DNA from: Azonexus sp. | GTDB taxonomy: Bacteria; Pseudomonadota; Gammaproteobacteria; Burkholderiales; Rhodocyclaceae | Reading direction: 5' to 3' | Assembly (NCBI RefSeq): GCF_023150235.1 | Contig: NZ_JAKLLH010000001.1 | Location: forward strand, 124,001 to 188,000 | DNA: 64,000 nucleotides | Part shown: piece after piece, positions 1-7,406 of the stretch | Layout of the letters: each line of letters begins with the position of its first letter | Numbering within the stretch: the stretch's first letter is position 1 | Made by a program: the position numbers and the translations under genes | The notes under the pieces: generated by a model | Told to the model about the DNA's origin: nothing | The model's input: only the letters and a program-made list of their open reading frames with translations | Database searches by the model: none

Positions 1-380
1 GCTTCTTCAATGTCTATATCGACGGCCTTGTAGCCAGGCGTATCGGCATTGGCGATGTTCGAGGCCAGAAGCTGCTGCCGATAGGCACGAACCCCCAGCA
101 TTTTCTGCTGAAAATCATGGCCGGCATGGCCACCTTGTCCGATTGAGAAGTGGTTTGGATGGGCAGATGACGCGCCAGAGGCAGTCCCGGCAACTTGCCC
201 GCTGTGAGCGCCGTGGCTGCCTTCAGGATTATTGGCCTTTTGAGCAATCGCCTGATTCAATGCCTGGGAAAACCCCCCGTTGTCGGCGTTGGCCGACGCC
301 CCTCCATGCCCCTCATGACCGCCCTGAACCGAAGATAAAGGTGTGTTGGCAGCCGGTGGAATGGATGGAATTCCTGCCAT
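1..380 (-). CDS. FlgB-like flagellar rod protein with Gly/His-rich N-terminal extension (partial)
   Basis: The reading frame opens at ATG (complement of 378-380) and runs off the left window edge without a stop. Its last visible residues carry the flagellar rod N-terminal signature, with [16 protein letters not shown] preceded by [14 protein letters not shown], which is the FlgB form (proximal rod of the flagellar basal body). About 85 residues precede that motif, rich in Gly, His, Ser and Ala ([25 protein letters not shown]). Ordinary FlgB starts within about ten residues of this motif, so the extension is unusual. It begins 8 bp after the stop of the preceding minus-strand gene, suggesting co-transcription. 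The frame is certain from the sequence; the flagellar role is inferred from the motif alone, since no other flagellar gene is visible. Confidence 0.65.
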   Translation of the reverse strand, partial: MAGIPSIPPAANTPLSSVQGGHEGHGGASANADNGGFSQALNQAIAQKANNPEGSHGAHSGQVAGTASGASSAHPNHFSIGQGGHAGHDFQQKMLGVRAYRQQLLASNIANADTPGYKAVDIDIEE

Positions 381-388
381 GATGGCGA

Positions 389-631
389 CTACTCGTTCAT
401 GATCAGGATGGCCTTCACTGGATCAATCTGGCCGACGTCATGCCATTTTCGATCGCTATCCACCACGACAGGCTCTGCCTGGCACCCATGGTTGCATTCG
501 ACGATCCAGCGTTTCTGAAGCACCGTCCGACAATAGTTGTAATTCAGCATCTTCGGGTCACAGCCGACCGCCAGCGCCAGTGTGCGACACACACACCGAT
601 CGCCGTGCTCTGCCGGTTTGCGGATATCCAT
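389..631 (-). CDS. Small Cys-rich hypothetical protein
   Basis: An 80-residue ORF with seven cysteines in the pattern CVC, GC, YC, ECNHGC, suggestive of a metal- or redox-active small protein, but I do not recognise the family. It has no signal peptide or membrane segment. It sits immediately upstream (minus strand) of the FlgB-like gene, 8 bp apart, and downstream of a hairpin at 645-664. No clear ribosome binding site precedes the ATG, so either the start or the gene itself could be wrong. Support comes from the close spacing to its neighbour and the ordered cysteines. Confidence 0.4.
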   Translation of the reverse strand: MDIRKPAEHGDRCVCRTLALAVGCDPKMLNYNYCRTVLQKRWIVECNHGCQAEPVVVDSDRKWHDVGQIDPVKAILIMNE

Positions 632-644
632 GGCTGAAATAATC

Positions 645-664
645 AGGCCCCGGTTTCGGGGCCT
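645..664. terminator. Hairpin, probable terminator
   Basis: Perfect 8-bp stem AGGCCCCG/CGGGGCCT with a GTTT loop, lying between the stop of the His-rich secreted protein (676) and the start of the next minus-strand ORF (631). The T-rich tract after it is weak on both strands, so efficiency is uncertain. Confidence 0.45.
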
Positions 665-675
665 TTGCTGGACAG

Positions 676-924
676 TTATTTACCATCTCGCGGATGGTAG
701 TGCTTGCTCTTGTCCTTAGCTGCGTTTGGTTTATCGGCCTTGGCATCCGGCATGCTTTGCGGCATGCCGGTTTTTTCCTGGACATGGGAATGTGGCTTGT
801 TCGCAGTCTTGTCCATTTGGGCCTCAGCGGCCTTCGGGGCGGCGGCTTTTTCGTCGGCGAAGACGACGCCGGTCATCGTGGTGCCAGCAAACAGAACGGC
901 GGCAATGAGGGAGGAAACTTTCAT
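676..924 (-). CDS. Small secreted His-rich protein
   Basis: 82 residues. The first 23 or so form a clear Sec signal peptide (MKVSSLIAAVLFAG...VVFA, cleavage before DEKAA), followed by an Ala/Lys-rich low-complexity mature region and a C-terminal stretch with several His (KPHSHVQ, KHYHPRDGK). A good Shine-Dalgarno (AGGAGCC) lies about 5 bp before the ATG. The mature protein would be periplasmic, about 60 residues and highly charged. Family not recognised. The neighbouring metal genes make metal binding plausible, but that is inference. Confidence 0.5.
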   Translation of the reverse strand: MKVSSLIAAVLFAGTTMTGVVFADEKAAAPKAAEAQMDKTANKPHSHVQEKTGMPQSMPDAKADKPNAAKDKSKHYHPRDGK

Positions 925-1000
925 GATCTTGGCTCCTGAGTTTTGGGGATTTCAACGGTCCGAATCGAGTGGACAGTTGCAGTCTGTGCTTCCGTCACTG

Positions 1001-1563
1001 TCAACAAGGTGACTTGCCGATTACATTGCTGTCAGGAAACGCGGCCGAATACGGATTCACCAAATGCCTGACTGCCTCTGCAAGCGCATTACGCAATTGC
1101 TGTTCGCAACACCCCATCAGAATTCCGTCCTCCAGCGCATCCTGAGCCATCTGGCGAAGTTCATCCAGGTTCTCGTTCAGCACCTTGATTTTTTCCGTAC
1201 AGGCAATGACCTGGCCGGATGAGTCTTGCCAACGCGCCGGTCTTGACGGTCTCATCGAGTTCAATTTGCCGAATGTTGGGCCAGCGTCTGCAATACTTGA
1301 TGTTGGTAATCCAAACTGTCGAGGGTGTATGCCTTCCAATACTCGATGGATGAAAAGCCGACGGCAGCCCACCATGCCCCTGCTTGCCCAGGCTCACCCA
1401 GAGAAAACGACGGTGTTCGCTCAAGGAGTTCCTTGAGCGGGGAAATCTGCGTGGAAACCATCTTTTCCAAACAGTCGAGATTCACGCCAACCAACCGGGC
1501 AACCAAATCCAAATGGAAGTCGGAAGGTGCATTGAAGATGGCGAACGAATTCTGTGCGGACAT
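1001..1563 (-). pseudogene. Phasin-like gene, apparently frameshifted
   Basis: The first frame (1563 to 1261) encodes 100 residues with the look of a phasin, a granule-coating protein of polyhydroxyalkanoate stores: amphipathic helical, with LVGVNLDCLEKMVSTQ and EYWKAYTLDSLDYQHQVLQTLA. It stops at 1261. A second minus frame overlapping it (down to 1001) continues with helical sequence (ACTEKIKVLNENLDELRQMAQDA written in parts: EKIKVLNENLDEL, RQMAQDALEDG) to a natural phasin-like length of about 180 residues. The simplest reading is one gene with a frameshift between about 1260 and 1300. A genuine short protein followed by unrelated sequence is the alternative. Confidence 0.4.
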
Positions 1564-1816
1564 GATTTTCTCCCTGCTGCACGATCAAGGCCCATTGCCT
1601 CGTAGGGAGAGTTTGCCTGTGGCTAGCTGTCACGCCCATAACAGGAGTATTACAACCCGGTCACTGTTTCGTCAGCTTATTGCCGTACGTCGCTGAGACG
1701 TTGTTTTTTGGGGAGGTGAAAAAAAAGGAATAAATCGTACGTCAACTCAATACATCAACCTTGGTTGCCTTGATAGCCCTTTGCCAACCTGCGGTTTGCA
1801 GCATGCCCATGCGCTG

Positions 1817-2242
1817 CTAGAACGTGAGATGCCGTCTTGCCGCTGGCGCAATCGCCTGAGACAAGCTGTCAAGAATGCCGCAGTGGGCAGCATCCCGCGC
1901 CTCGCCACACCGTTCACGCAGGTCTTTTAGTTGCCTCTCCAGTTCCTGGAGTTCCTGCATCCGTTGGGCGACGTGTCCAATGTGTCGGTCAAGCAGTCGA
2001 TTCACATCCGCGCAGTTCTCCTGGGGAGACTCCTTGAAGTGCAGCAAAACCCGGATCTCATCCAGCGTCATATCCAGACCGCGACAGCGCCGAATAAAGA
2101 ACAGTCGCTGGACATGGGTATCCCCATAGACGCGGTAGTTGCCTTCACTGCGGGCCGGTATGGGCAGCAGCCCATCACGCTCGTAATAGCGGATCGTTTC
2201 CACATTCGTCCCGGCAAGGCGGGCCAGTTCGCCGATTTTCAT
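1817..2242 (-). CDS. Cd(II)/Pb(II)-responsive MerR-family regulator (CadR/PbrR-like)
   Basis: A 141-residue MerR-family activator. The N-terminal winged helix begins MKIGELARLAGTNVETIRYYE; a dimerisation coiled coil covers about residues 82-112, and cysteines at 77, 112 and 121 match the three-Cys metal site of the CadR/PbrR branch. Such proteins sit on long-spacer promoters and distort them when metal binds, switching on the efflux ATPase. The divergent ATPase gene and the 19-bp-spaced promoter at 2635-2665 fit that exactly. It starts 16 bp after the end of ynfA on the same strand, so the two are probably co-transcribed. Whether Cd, Pb or Zn is the main inducer cannot be read from the sequence. 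Confidence 0.9.
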   Translation of the reverse strand: MKIGELARLAGTNVETIRYYERDGLLPIPARSEGNYRVYGDTHVQRLFFIRRCRGLDMTLDEIRVLLHFKESPQENCADVNRLLDRHIGHVAQRMQELQELERQLKDLRERCGEARDAAHCGILDSLSQAIAPAARRHLTF

Positions 2243-2258
2243 CTTCGCATCCTGACGT

Positions 2259-2597
2259 TCAAACGGGACGAGCCGGTTGGAGCATTATGATCGCCATACC
2301 GGCCAATGCGACCGCACTGCCAACAAGATCCCATCGGGTCGGCACAACGCCATCGATCCGCCATAGCCAGATCAGGGCAATCGCCACGTAGACACCCCCG
2401 TAGGCAGCGTAGATTCGCCCGGCTGCGCCCGGATGCAGGGTCAGTAGCCAAGCAAACAGGCCCAAGGAAACGGCGGCAGGAATCAAGAGCCAAACTGAAC
2501 GTTGCTGGGTCAGCACCAACCAAGGCAGATAGCAGCCGAGAATCTCGGCCAGCGCCGTTAATGCGAACAATCCAAGAACTTTGACGAACTCAAGCAT
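2259..2597 (-). CDS. ynfA: YnfA family small membrane protein (UPF0060)
   Basis: 112 residues with four predicted membrane helices (ends [20 protein letters not shown] and [15 protein letters not shown]), the normal YnfA length and pattern, including the conserved [18 protein letters not shown] segment. YnfA proteins are inner-membrane proteins of the small-multidrug-resistance type; their physiological substrate is debated. It lies between the merR-type regulator (16 bp downstream) and the divergent metal-regulated promoter, so it is probably expressed with the regulator. Confidence 0.85.
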   Translation of the reverse strand: MLEFVKVLGLFALTALAEILGCYLPWLVLTQQRSVWLLIPAAVSLGLFAWLLTLHPGAAGRIYAAYGGVYVAIALIWLWRIDGVVPTRWDLVGSAVALAGMAIIMLQPARPV

Positions 2598-2634
2598 TGC
2601 TTTGGCTCCGATTATTTTCCTTTATTGTAATCGC

Positions 2635-2665
2635 TTGACTCTGTAGCCACTAAAGGGTTTCTAAT
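2635..2665 (+). promoter_or_regulatory. MerR-type metal-responsive promoter/operator of the P-type ATPase
   Basis: A -35 box TTGACT (2635-2640) and a -10 box TCTAAT (2660-2665) are separated by 19 bp, the over-long spacer typical of MerR-controlled promoters. The spacer carries an imperfect dyad, ACTCTGTAG and CTAAAGGGT separated by CCA (2638-2658), closely resembling known PbrR/CadR operators. The ATPase ATG follows at 2686 behind a good AAAGGAG ribosome site. The cognate regulator is the divergent gene at 1817-2242. Confidence 0.85.
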
Positions 2666-2685
2666 GCAGATAAAGGAGAAACACC

Positions 2686-4905
2686 ATGAGTCTTGAGCCC
2701 AACTCCAAGCCCCTTCAGGAACCCGCACATTGCGGATGTGCCGGTGGCTGTTCGGCAGCTGCGCCTGCAGTCGGCGAAATCCCGTCAGCCTCCAATCCCG
2801 CTCAGAATAATGGCGCGCCGGTTTTTCTGATTCCAACCATGGACTGCCCGAACGAGGAGAATGACATCCGTCGGGCGGTAGCCGGTATTGAGGGCATCCG
2901 TTCCCTGCGTTTCCAACTGTCGGCGCGTACCGTTTCGATAGATGCCACCACCGAAGCCCTCGATGCAGCCTTGGCCGCTATCCGCAAGGCGGGGTTTAGC
3001 CCCAAAGCGGTCTCGGCAGATCAGGCAGCAACGAAAAACGCCAGCCTCAGTGAACTATGGCGAAGTGTTCTGGCGCTATGTCTGGCCATCGGTGCAGAAG
3101 CGCTGGATTTCTTCGCGCCCGACACCTTGCCTTTCAAGGGCTTCGGTATGGCATTGGCCATCGTGGCCATCTGGCTGTCCGGCATTTCCACCTATAGCAA
3201 AGGCGTGGCGGCATTGCGGCGCGGGCAGTTGAACATGAACGCGCTGATGGGGGTGGCCGTGACCGGTGCCTTCCTCATTGGCCAGTGGCCCGAGGCGGCG
3301 ATGGTCATGGCTTTGTATGCCATTGCCGAACTGATCGAGGCCCGCTCCGTGGATCGGGCGCGTAACGCCATCAAGGGCCTGCTTGACTTGACGCCGGAGA
3401 CGGCGGAAGTTCGGCAGGTTGATGGAACATGGCGGGAAATACCCGCCGCAGAGGTAAAGCTGGAAGCCTGCGTTCGGGTCAAACCCGGCGCCAGGATACC
3501 GCTCGATGGCCAGGTGACGGCAGGAACCAGTGCGGTCAATCAGGCGCCGGTCACCGGCGAAAGCATCCCGATTGACAAGGTGGCCGGCGACCCGGTATTC
3601 GCCGGCACGATCAACGAAACCGGCATCCTGGAGTTCCGTGTGACGGCTGCTGCCGACAACACCACGCTGGCCCGCATCATCCACGCGGTCGAACAGGCGC
3701 AGGGGACACAAGCACCGACCCAACGCTTCGTTGACCGGTTTGCCGCAATCTACACCCCGGCCGTGTTCGCCATCGCGGTTGCCGTGGCCGCTCTGACCCC
3801 CTGGCTTCTCGGCTGGACCTGGACGCAGGCGCTCTACAAAGCCCTGGTGCTACTGGTCATCGCTTGCCCCTGCGCGCTGGTGCTCGCCACGCCGGTGACC
3901 GTGGTCAGCGGCCTGGCGGCAGCGGCCCGACGCGGCATCCTGATCAAGGGCGGCGTCTATCTCGAGGAGGCCCGCAAACTGCGGGTCATAGCCCTCGACA
4001 AGACCGGCACCATTACCGAAGGCAAACCCCGTCTGGTCGCCACAGAACTGCTTCCCTCGACGATCCCCGAATCCCAGGTGCTTGCCTGGGCGGCCAGCCT
4101 GGCAGGGCACTCGGACCATCCGGTCTCTAAGGCGATTGCGACCGGTCTCAAGCTTCCGGAAAATGGCTTGACCGATTTTGTCGCACTTGCCGGACGAGGT
4201 ATTGAAGCTCGCACGGATGGCCAACGCCTCGTTCTCGGCAACCATCGCCTGATAGAGGAACGCGCTCTGTGTAGTGCCGAGATCGAGGCTCGCCTTCAGG
4301 TGCACGAGACGCAAGGCCGGACGGTCACCATGCTGGCGTCGGCACAGCAGGTGCTGGCGATTTTTGCGGTGGCGGACACCATCAAGGAAAGTTCGCGGGA
4401 GGCGGTGGCCGAACTGCACCGTCTCGGTGTCGTCTCGGTCATGCTGACCGGCGACAATGTTGCGACGGCCGCGAGCATCGCCAAGGAGGCCGGCATCGAC
4501 GACGCCCGGGGCAATCTTCTCCCTGAGGACAAACTGACAGCCATCGAAGATTTGCAGGCTCGCTATGGCCCGACCGCGATGACCGGCGACGGCATCAACG
4601 ACGCACCGGCGCTGGCTCGCGCCGACATTGGCGTGGCCATGGGCGCGGCGGGCACGGACACGGCGATGGAAGCGGCCGACGTGGTCATCATGAACGACGA
4701 CCTGCGGCGTATTCCAGAGACCATTCGCCTGTCCCGGCGCACCCATGCGGTGCTCTGGCAAAATATCGGGCTGGCCCTGGGGATCAAGGCGATCTTTCTC
4801 GGCCTCGCCGTTTTCGGCAATGCGACCATGTGGATGGCGGTCTTCGCCGACATGGGCGCCAGTCTGCTGGTGGTGGGTAACGGCGTGCGACTACTGCGCA
4901 AATGA
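2686..4905 (+). CDS. cadA: Heavy-metal (Cd/Pb/Zn) translocating P1B-type ATPase
   Basis: 739 residues. It exports divalent soft metals from the cytoplasm at the cost of ATP. A Cys-rich start (CGCAGGC) precedes a heavy-metal-associated domain whose usual GMTCxxC loop is reduced to MDCPNEE (about residues 50-110). Core P-type motifs are all present: TGES at 290-293, the metal-selecting membrane CPC at 394-396, DKTGTIT with phosphorylated Asp438, the SDHP motif, and TGDGINDAP around Asp635. The CPC plus MDCP arrangement is that of CadA/ZntA/PbrA pumps. It is controlled by the MerR-type promoter just upstream and overlaps the following lspA by 4 bp (ATGA). A second, decayed copy of its 3' end lies at 16330-16443. 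Cd versus Pb versus Zn preference is not decidable here. Confidence 0.93.
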   Translation: MSLEPNSKPLQEPAHCGCAGGCSAAAPAVGEIPSASNPAQNNGAPVFLIPTMDCPNEENDIRRAVAGIEGIRSLRFQLSARTVSIDATTEALDAALAAIRKAGFSPKAVSADQAATKNASLSELWRSVLALCLAIGAEALDFFAPDTLPFKGFGMALAIVAIWLSGISTYSKGVAALRRGQLNMNALMGVAVTGAFLIGQWPEAAMVMALYAIAELIEARSVDRARNAIKGLLDLTPETAEVRQVDGTWREIPAAEVKLEACVRVKPGARIPLDGQVTAGTSAVNQAPVTGESIPIDKVAGDPVFAGTINETGILEFRVTAAADNTTLARIIHAVEQAQGTQAPTQRFVDRFAAIYTPAVFAIAVAVAALTPWLLGWTWTQALYKALVLLVIACPCALVLATPVTVVSGLAAAARRGILIKGGVYLEEARKLRVIALDKTGTITEGKPRLVATELLPSTIPESQVLAWAASLAGHSDHPVSKAIATGLKLPENGLTDFVALAGRGIEARTDGQRLVLGNHRLIEERALCSAEIEARLQVHETQGRTVTMLASAQQVLAIFAVADTIKESSREAVAELHRLGVVSVMLTGDNVATAASIAKEAGIDDARGNLLPEDKLTAIEDLQARYGPTAMTGDGINDAPALARADIGVAMGAAGTDTAMEAADVVIMNDDLRRIPETIRLSRRTHAVLWQNIGLALGIKAIFLGLAVFGNATMWMAVFADMGASLLVVGNGVRLLRK

Positions 4906-5402
4906 TCCCGGATAAGCCCATGATGGACCGGTACCGCTGGCTGGGGTTGGCCATCGGTGTGGCCTTGGCGGACCAAGGGGCCAAGCATTGGATCGCGGGG
5001 ACCTTCCCCTTGGGCGCAGGCGAAACGGTGTTACCGTTTTTCAATCTTGTCCACATCCTGAATAGCGGCGCAGCCTTCAGTTTTCTCGCGAATGCCGGCG
5101 GTTGGCAACGCTATGTCTTCATTGCCCTCGCCTTGGTCGTCTCGGTGGGGCTGACCGTCATGTTGCTCAAAGGCGTGGCGAACCGGTGGCAAGGGTGGGG
5201 GTATAGCCTGCTCCTCGGCGGTGCCGTCGGCAACCTGGTAGATCGCTTGGTCCAGGGAGCGGTCGTGGATTATCTGGACTTCCATGCCGGCGGCTGGCAC
5301 TGGCCAGCCTTCAATCTCGCCGATACGGCGCTTTGTCTGAGCGCCTTGATTCTTCTTTGGGGGACCTTGCTGTCGTCAGCTCAAAGCAAGGCGACCCCTT
5401 AG
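4902..5402 (+). CDS. lspA: Signal peptidase II, copy 1
   Basis: 166 residues, with four membrane helices and the two catalytic Asp motifs of lipoprotein signal peptidase (GNLVDRLVQGAVVDYLDF and FNLADTAL). It is translationally coupled to the ATPase gene through an ATGA overlap. In pbr-type lead-resistance operons a signal peptidase II is likewise linked to the lead ATPase, so it probably belongs to the resistance determinant rather than being the housekeeping lspA. From codon 10 onward it lies within a 706-bp direct repeat and is nearly identical to copy 2 at 14761-15279. Confidence 0.9.
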   Translation: MIPDKPMMDRYRWLGLAIGVALADQGAKHWIAGTFPLGAGETVLPFFNLVHILNSGAAFSFLANAGGWQRYVFIALALVVSVGLTVMLLKGVANRWQGWGYSLLLGGAVGNLVDRLVQGAVVDYLDFHAGGWHWPAFNLADTALCLSALILLWGTLLSSAQSKATP

Positions 5403-5634
5403 CAAGGGCGCAGGAAATCTCGATGCAAATCCTGGCTATAAACCAAAACGAGGAACACAAATTGGCTCAACGATCCTTCTCCCTATTTGACCGTCGCACG
5501 TTGTCTGCCTTGATGCTCCTGGGCCTGGTCCATTGCACTTCGGCAGCCGAGGAACCCTTGCCTCCTGATCAGGCGTTTCGGCTCAAGGCGTCCCTGAAGG
5601 GTAGCGATACGGTGGTGGCTGAAATCATTCCTGC
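4929..5634 (+). repeat. 706-bp direct repeat, copy A (lspA plus 5' part of dsbD-alpha)
   Basis: The sequence from CGGTACCGCTGGCTGGGG to GAAATCATTCCTGC recurs in the same orientation 9,877 bp to the right, at 14806-15511, with only scattered substitutions visible by eye. The ends are sharp: before 4929 and after 5634 the copies are unrelated. It contains almost all of lspA and the first 70 or so codons of the DsbD-alpha-like gene. Confidence 0.9.
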
Positions 5635-5656
5635 ACTTGTTCCTTGCATTACTTGA
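5423..5656 (+). pseudogene. Truncated DsbD N-terminal-domain-like gene
   Basis: This is the 5' part of the gene that is complete at 15300-15791. Identity runs through the signal-peptide region and AEEPLPPDQAFRLKASLKG to AEIIP, then stops at 5634, where the repeat ends. Seven unrelated residues follow before a stop. The Cys-containing active part (CNEKLGICYPP in the complete copy) is missing, so the product cannot function as the full protein does. Confidence 0.8.
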
Positions 5657-5689
5657 CCAGTTGAGACCAATTCTCGATAATCGATAGCC

Positions 5690-6040
5690 ATGTTCCGTCG
5701 TTTCTGCTTCCGCTCCCGCTCGCTTGTCGCGATGCTGCTGGCCTTGTGTCTGGTCAGCGCGTCGCTATGGGGCTATAGCGCGGAAGCGATGGCGGATGCC
5801 TTGTCCGACGAGACCAGTATCGCCGTTTCGGGTGGCGGCTCCGGCGATCACACCTCGACTGAGAAGTTGTGCAATCATGGATGTCATGCCCAGACCCATC
5901 TGACGGGCCTCGAATCCAGCGCGCAGACTTTTGTCCTACCGTCCGCTGATGTTGTTTTTAATAGCGAGGGGGGAATCGACCTACCCACTCAATCCGGCGA
6001 CAGGCTGTTCCGTCCGCCCCGAAGCGCCTTTCAAGCCTAG
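5690..6040 (+). CDS. Small exported Cys/His protein preceding the first RND operon
   Basis: 116 residues with an N-terminal signal or anchor segment (SLVAMLLALCLVSASLWGYS, residues about 10-30) and a compact CNHGCHAQTH motif near residue 63 that could bind metal. It sits 67 bp upstream of a TolC-like gene, the same place CzcI occupies in the second RND operon (16457-16813), and both have an exported head plus a Cys/His cluster. The two are not obviously homologous. I infer a periplasmic accessory or regulatory role in metal efflux; the family is not certain. Confidence 0.55.
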   Translation: MFRRFCFRSRSLVAMLLALCLVSASLWGYSAEAMADALSDETSIAVSGGGSGDHTSTEKLCNHGCHAQTHLTGLESSAQTFVLPSADVVFNSEGGIDLPTQSGDRLFRPPRSAFQA

Positions 6041-6107
6041 ACCGACCTAGTTCCTCAGCGGATGCCGTAGCGCATTCTGCTTCTTCATCGCTTGAAAGGT
6101 TTCTCCC

Positions 6108-7406
6108 ATGTTGTTCGACACCCCTGCCGGGGAGCGCGCTTGGTCGCGTCGTCTCGGCATTCTGGCGGGCCTTGTCCTTGCCACTGGCAGCGCCTTTGCG
6201 GCTGCTCCATTGACGCTGGACGAGGCTTGGCGCCTGGCAGAGAGCGCCAATCCGACGCTACGCGCCGCTCGTGCCAATCTCGACGCCGCCGAAGGCCAAC
6301 TGCGGGACAGCTCCGGCCTGCTCTACAACAATCCGCAGCTCTCGACAGACCAGACCCGCCGTCGCGTTCCACAAGCGGGCCAGTCGGATAACCGTTTCCA
6401 TGAACAGACGGTCGGTATCTCGCAGACCTTCGAGATCGCCGGACAGGCCGGTTACCGGCGCGAAGCTGCCGTCCGCGAGCTCGCCGCCGTCACGGAAAGC
6501 ATCGACGAAGTCCGCCGCCAGGTACGCGCCGAAGTCGAGCAGCGTTTCTACCGGGTACTGATCCTGCAACGGCGCATCGAGACCGAGCGTGAGGCTCTGA
6601 GCGCCGTCAACGACGCCGCTTCGGCGGTCAAGAAACGGGTGGCGGCGGGCGAGGATAGCCGCCTCGACGGCAACCTGGCGGCGGTGGAAGCCGAGCGCGG
6701 CCACAACCAGCTTGCCGTGCTCGACGAACAACTCCTGCAGGCCCGCGCTGAGCTGGCGACGGCGCTGCAACTACCCGCCACTACCTTGCCGGAAACAGTT
6801 GGTGAATTGCGGGCGATGCCGATGGCTGCCACCCTGGAAACATTGCAGGCAGCAGCCCGCGAACGGCCCCTGCTGCGTTCATTGGAACACCGGGAACTGG
6901 CTGCCCGCAATCGACTCGGCCTGGAACGCTCGGCCGCCTATCCCGATATCACGGTGGGCCTGAGCACGGGCCGGGAAGGCCCCTACGACACCCGCGAACA
7001 GTTCACCCGTCTGACGCTCTCCGTTCCATTGCCGCTGTTCCGCCGCAATGGCGCCGGAATTGGCAAGGCGATGACAGAACTGACCCAGGCGGAAATTGAG
7101 CGACAAAGCACCGAGCGCGAAGTCACGGCCCAGGTGAATGCCCTCTGGCAACGGCTGAGCAGCCTGCAAGGCCGCGTCAAACGGCTGGGCGACTCCGTCT
7201 TGCCGGCCCTCGACGAGAACCGGCGCCTGTCTTCTACCGCCTATCGGGCTGGCGAAATCGGCTTGCTGCAACTCGTGCTGGTCAATCGCCAATTGCTGGA
7301 TGCCCGCCGCGACTACCTCGATGCCCTCGGCGATTTCATCCAGACCCGCATTGCCCTGGAGCAGACCGCCGGCTGGCCCAACCTTGCCCCCGAGAAAAAT
7401 AAATGA
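6108..7406 (+). CDS. Outer-membrane factor of RND metal efflux (CzcC-like)
   Basis: 432 residues of TolC/OEP type: signal peptide ending near SAFA, then two long helical-hairpin repeats (ANPTLRAARANLDAAEGQL and the second around AEIERQSTEREVTAQVNAL). It forms the outer-membrane channel of a tripartite pump with the next two genes. The next gene starts inside its stop codon region (ATGATG overlap at 7403), so the three are one operon: TolC-like, adaptor, RND pump, PII-like. Substrate metal is unknown. Confidence 0.85.
   Translation: MLFDTPAGERAWSRRLGILAGLVLATGSAFAAAPLTLDEAWRLAESANPTLRAARANLDAAEGQLRDSSGLLYNNPQLSTDQTRRRVPQAGQSDNRFHEQTVGISQTFEIAGQAGYRREAAVRELAAVTESIDEVRRQVRAEVEQRFYRVLILQRRIETEREALSAVNDAASAVKKRVAAGEDSRLDGNLAAVEAERGHNQLAVLDEQLLQARAELATALQLPATTLPETVGELRAMPMAATLETLQAAARERPLLRSLEHRELAARNRLGLERSAAYPDITVGLSTGREGPYDTREQFTRLTLSVPLPLFRRNGAGIGKAMTELTQAEIERQSTEREVTAQVNALWQRLSSLQGRVKRLGDSVLPALDENRRLSSTAYRAGEIGLLQLVLVNRQLLDARRDYLDALGDFIQTRIALEQTAGWPNLAPEKNK

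Noticed and set aside
5960-5995. Left inverted repeat of the Tn3-family element
   Set aside because: The start GGGAATC matches the candidate right repeat but the following bases do not, and it lies within a coding gene. Scanning by eye found no better partner in 1-34157.
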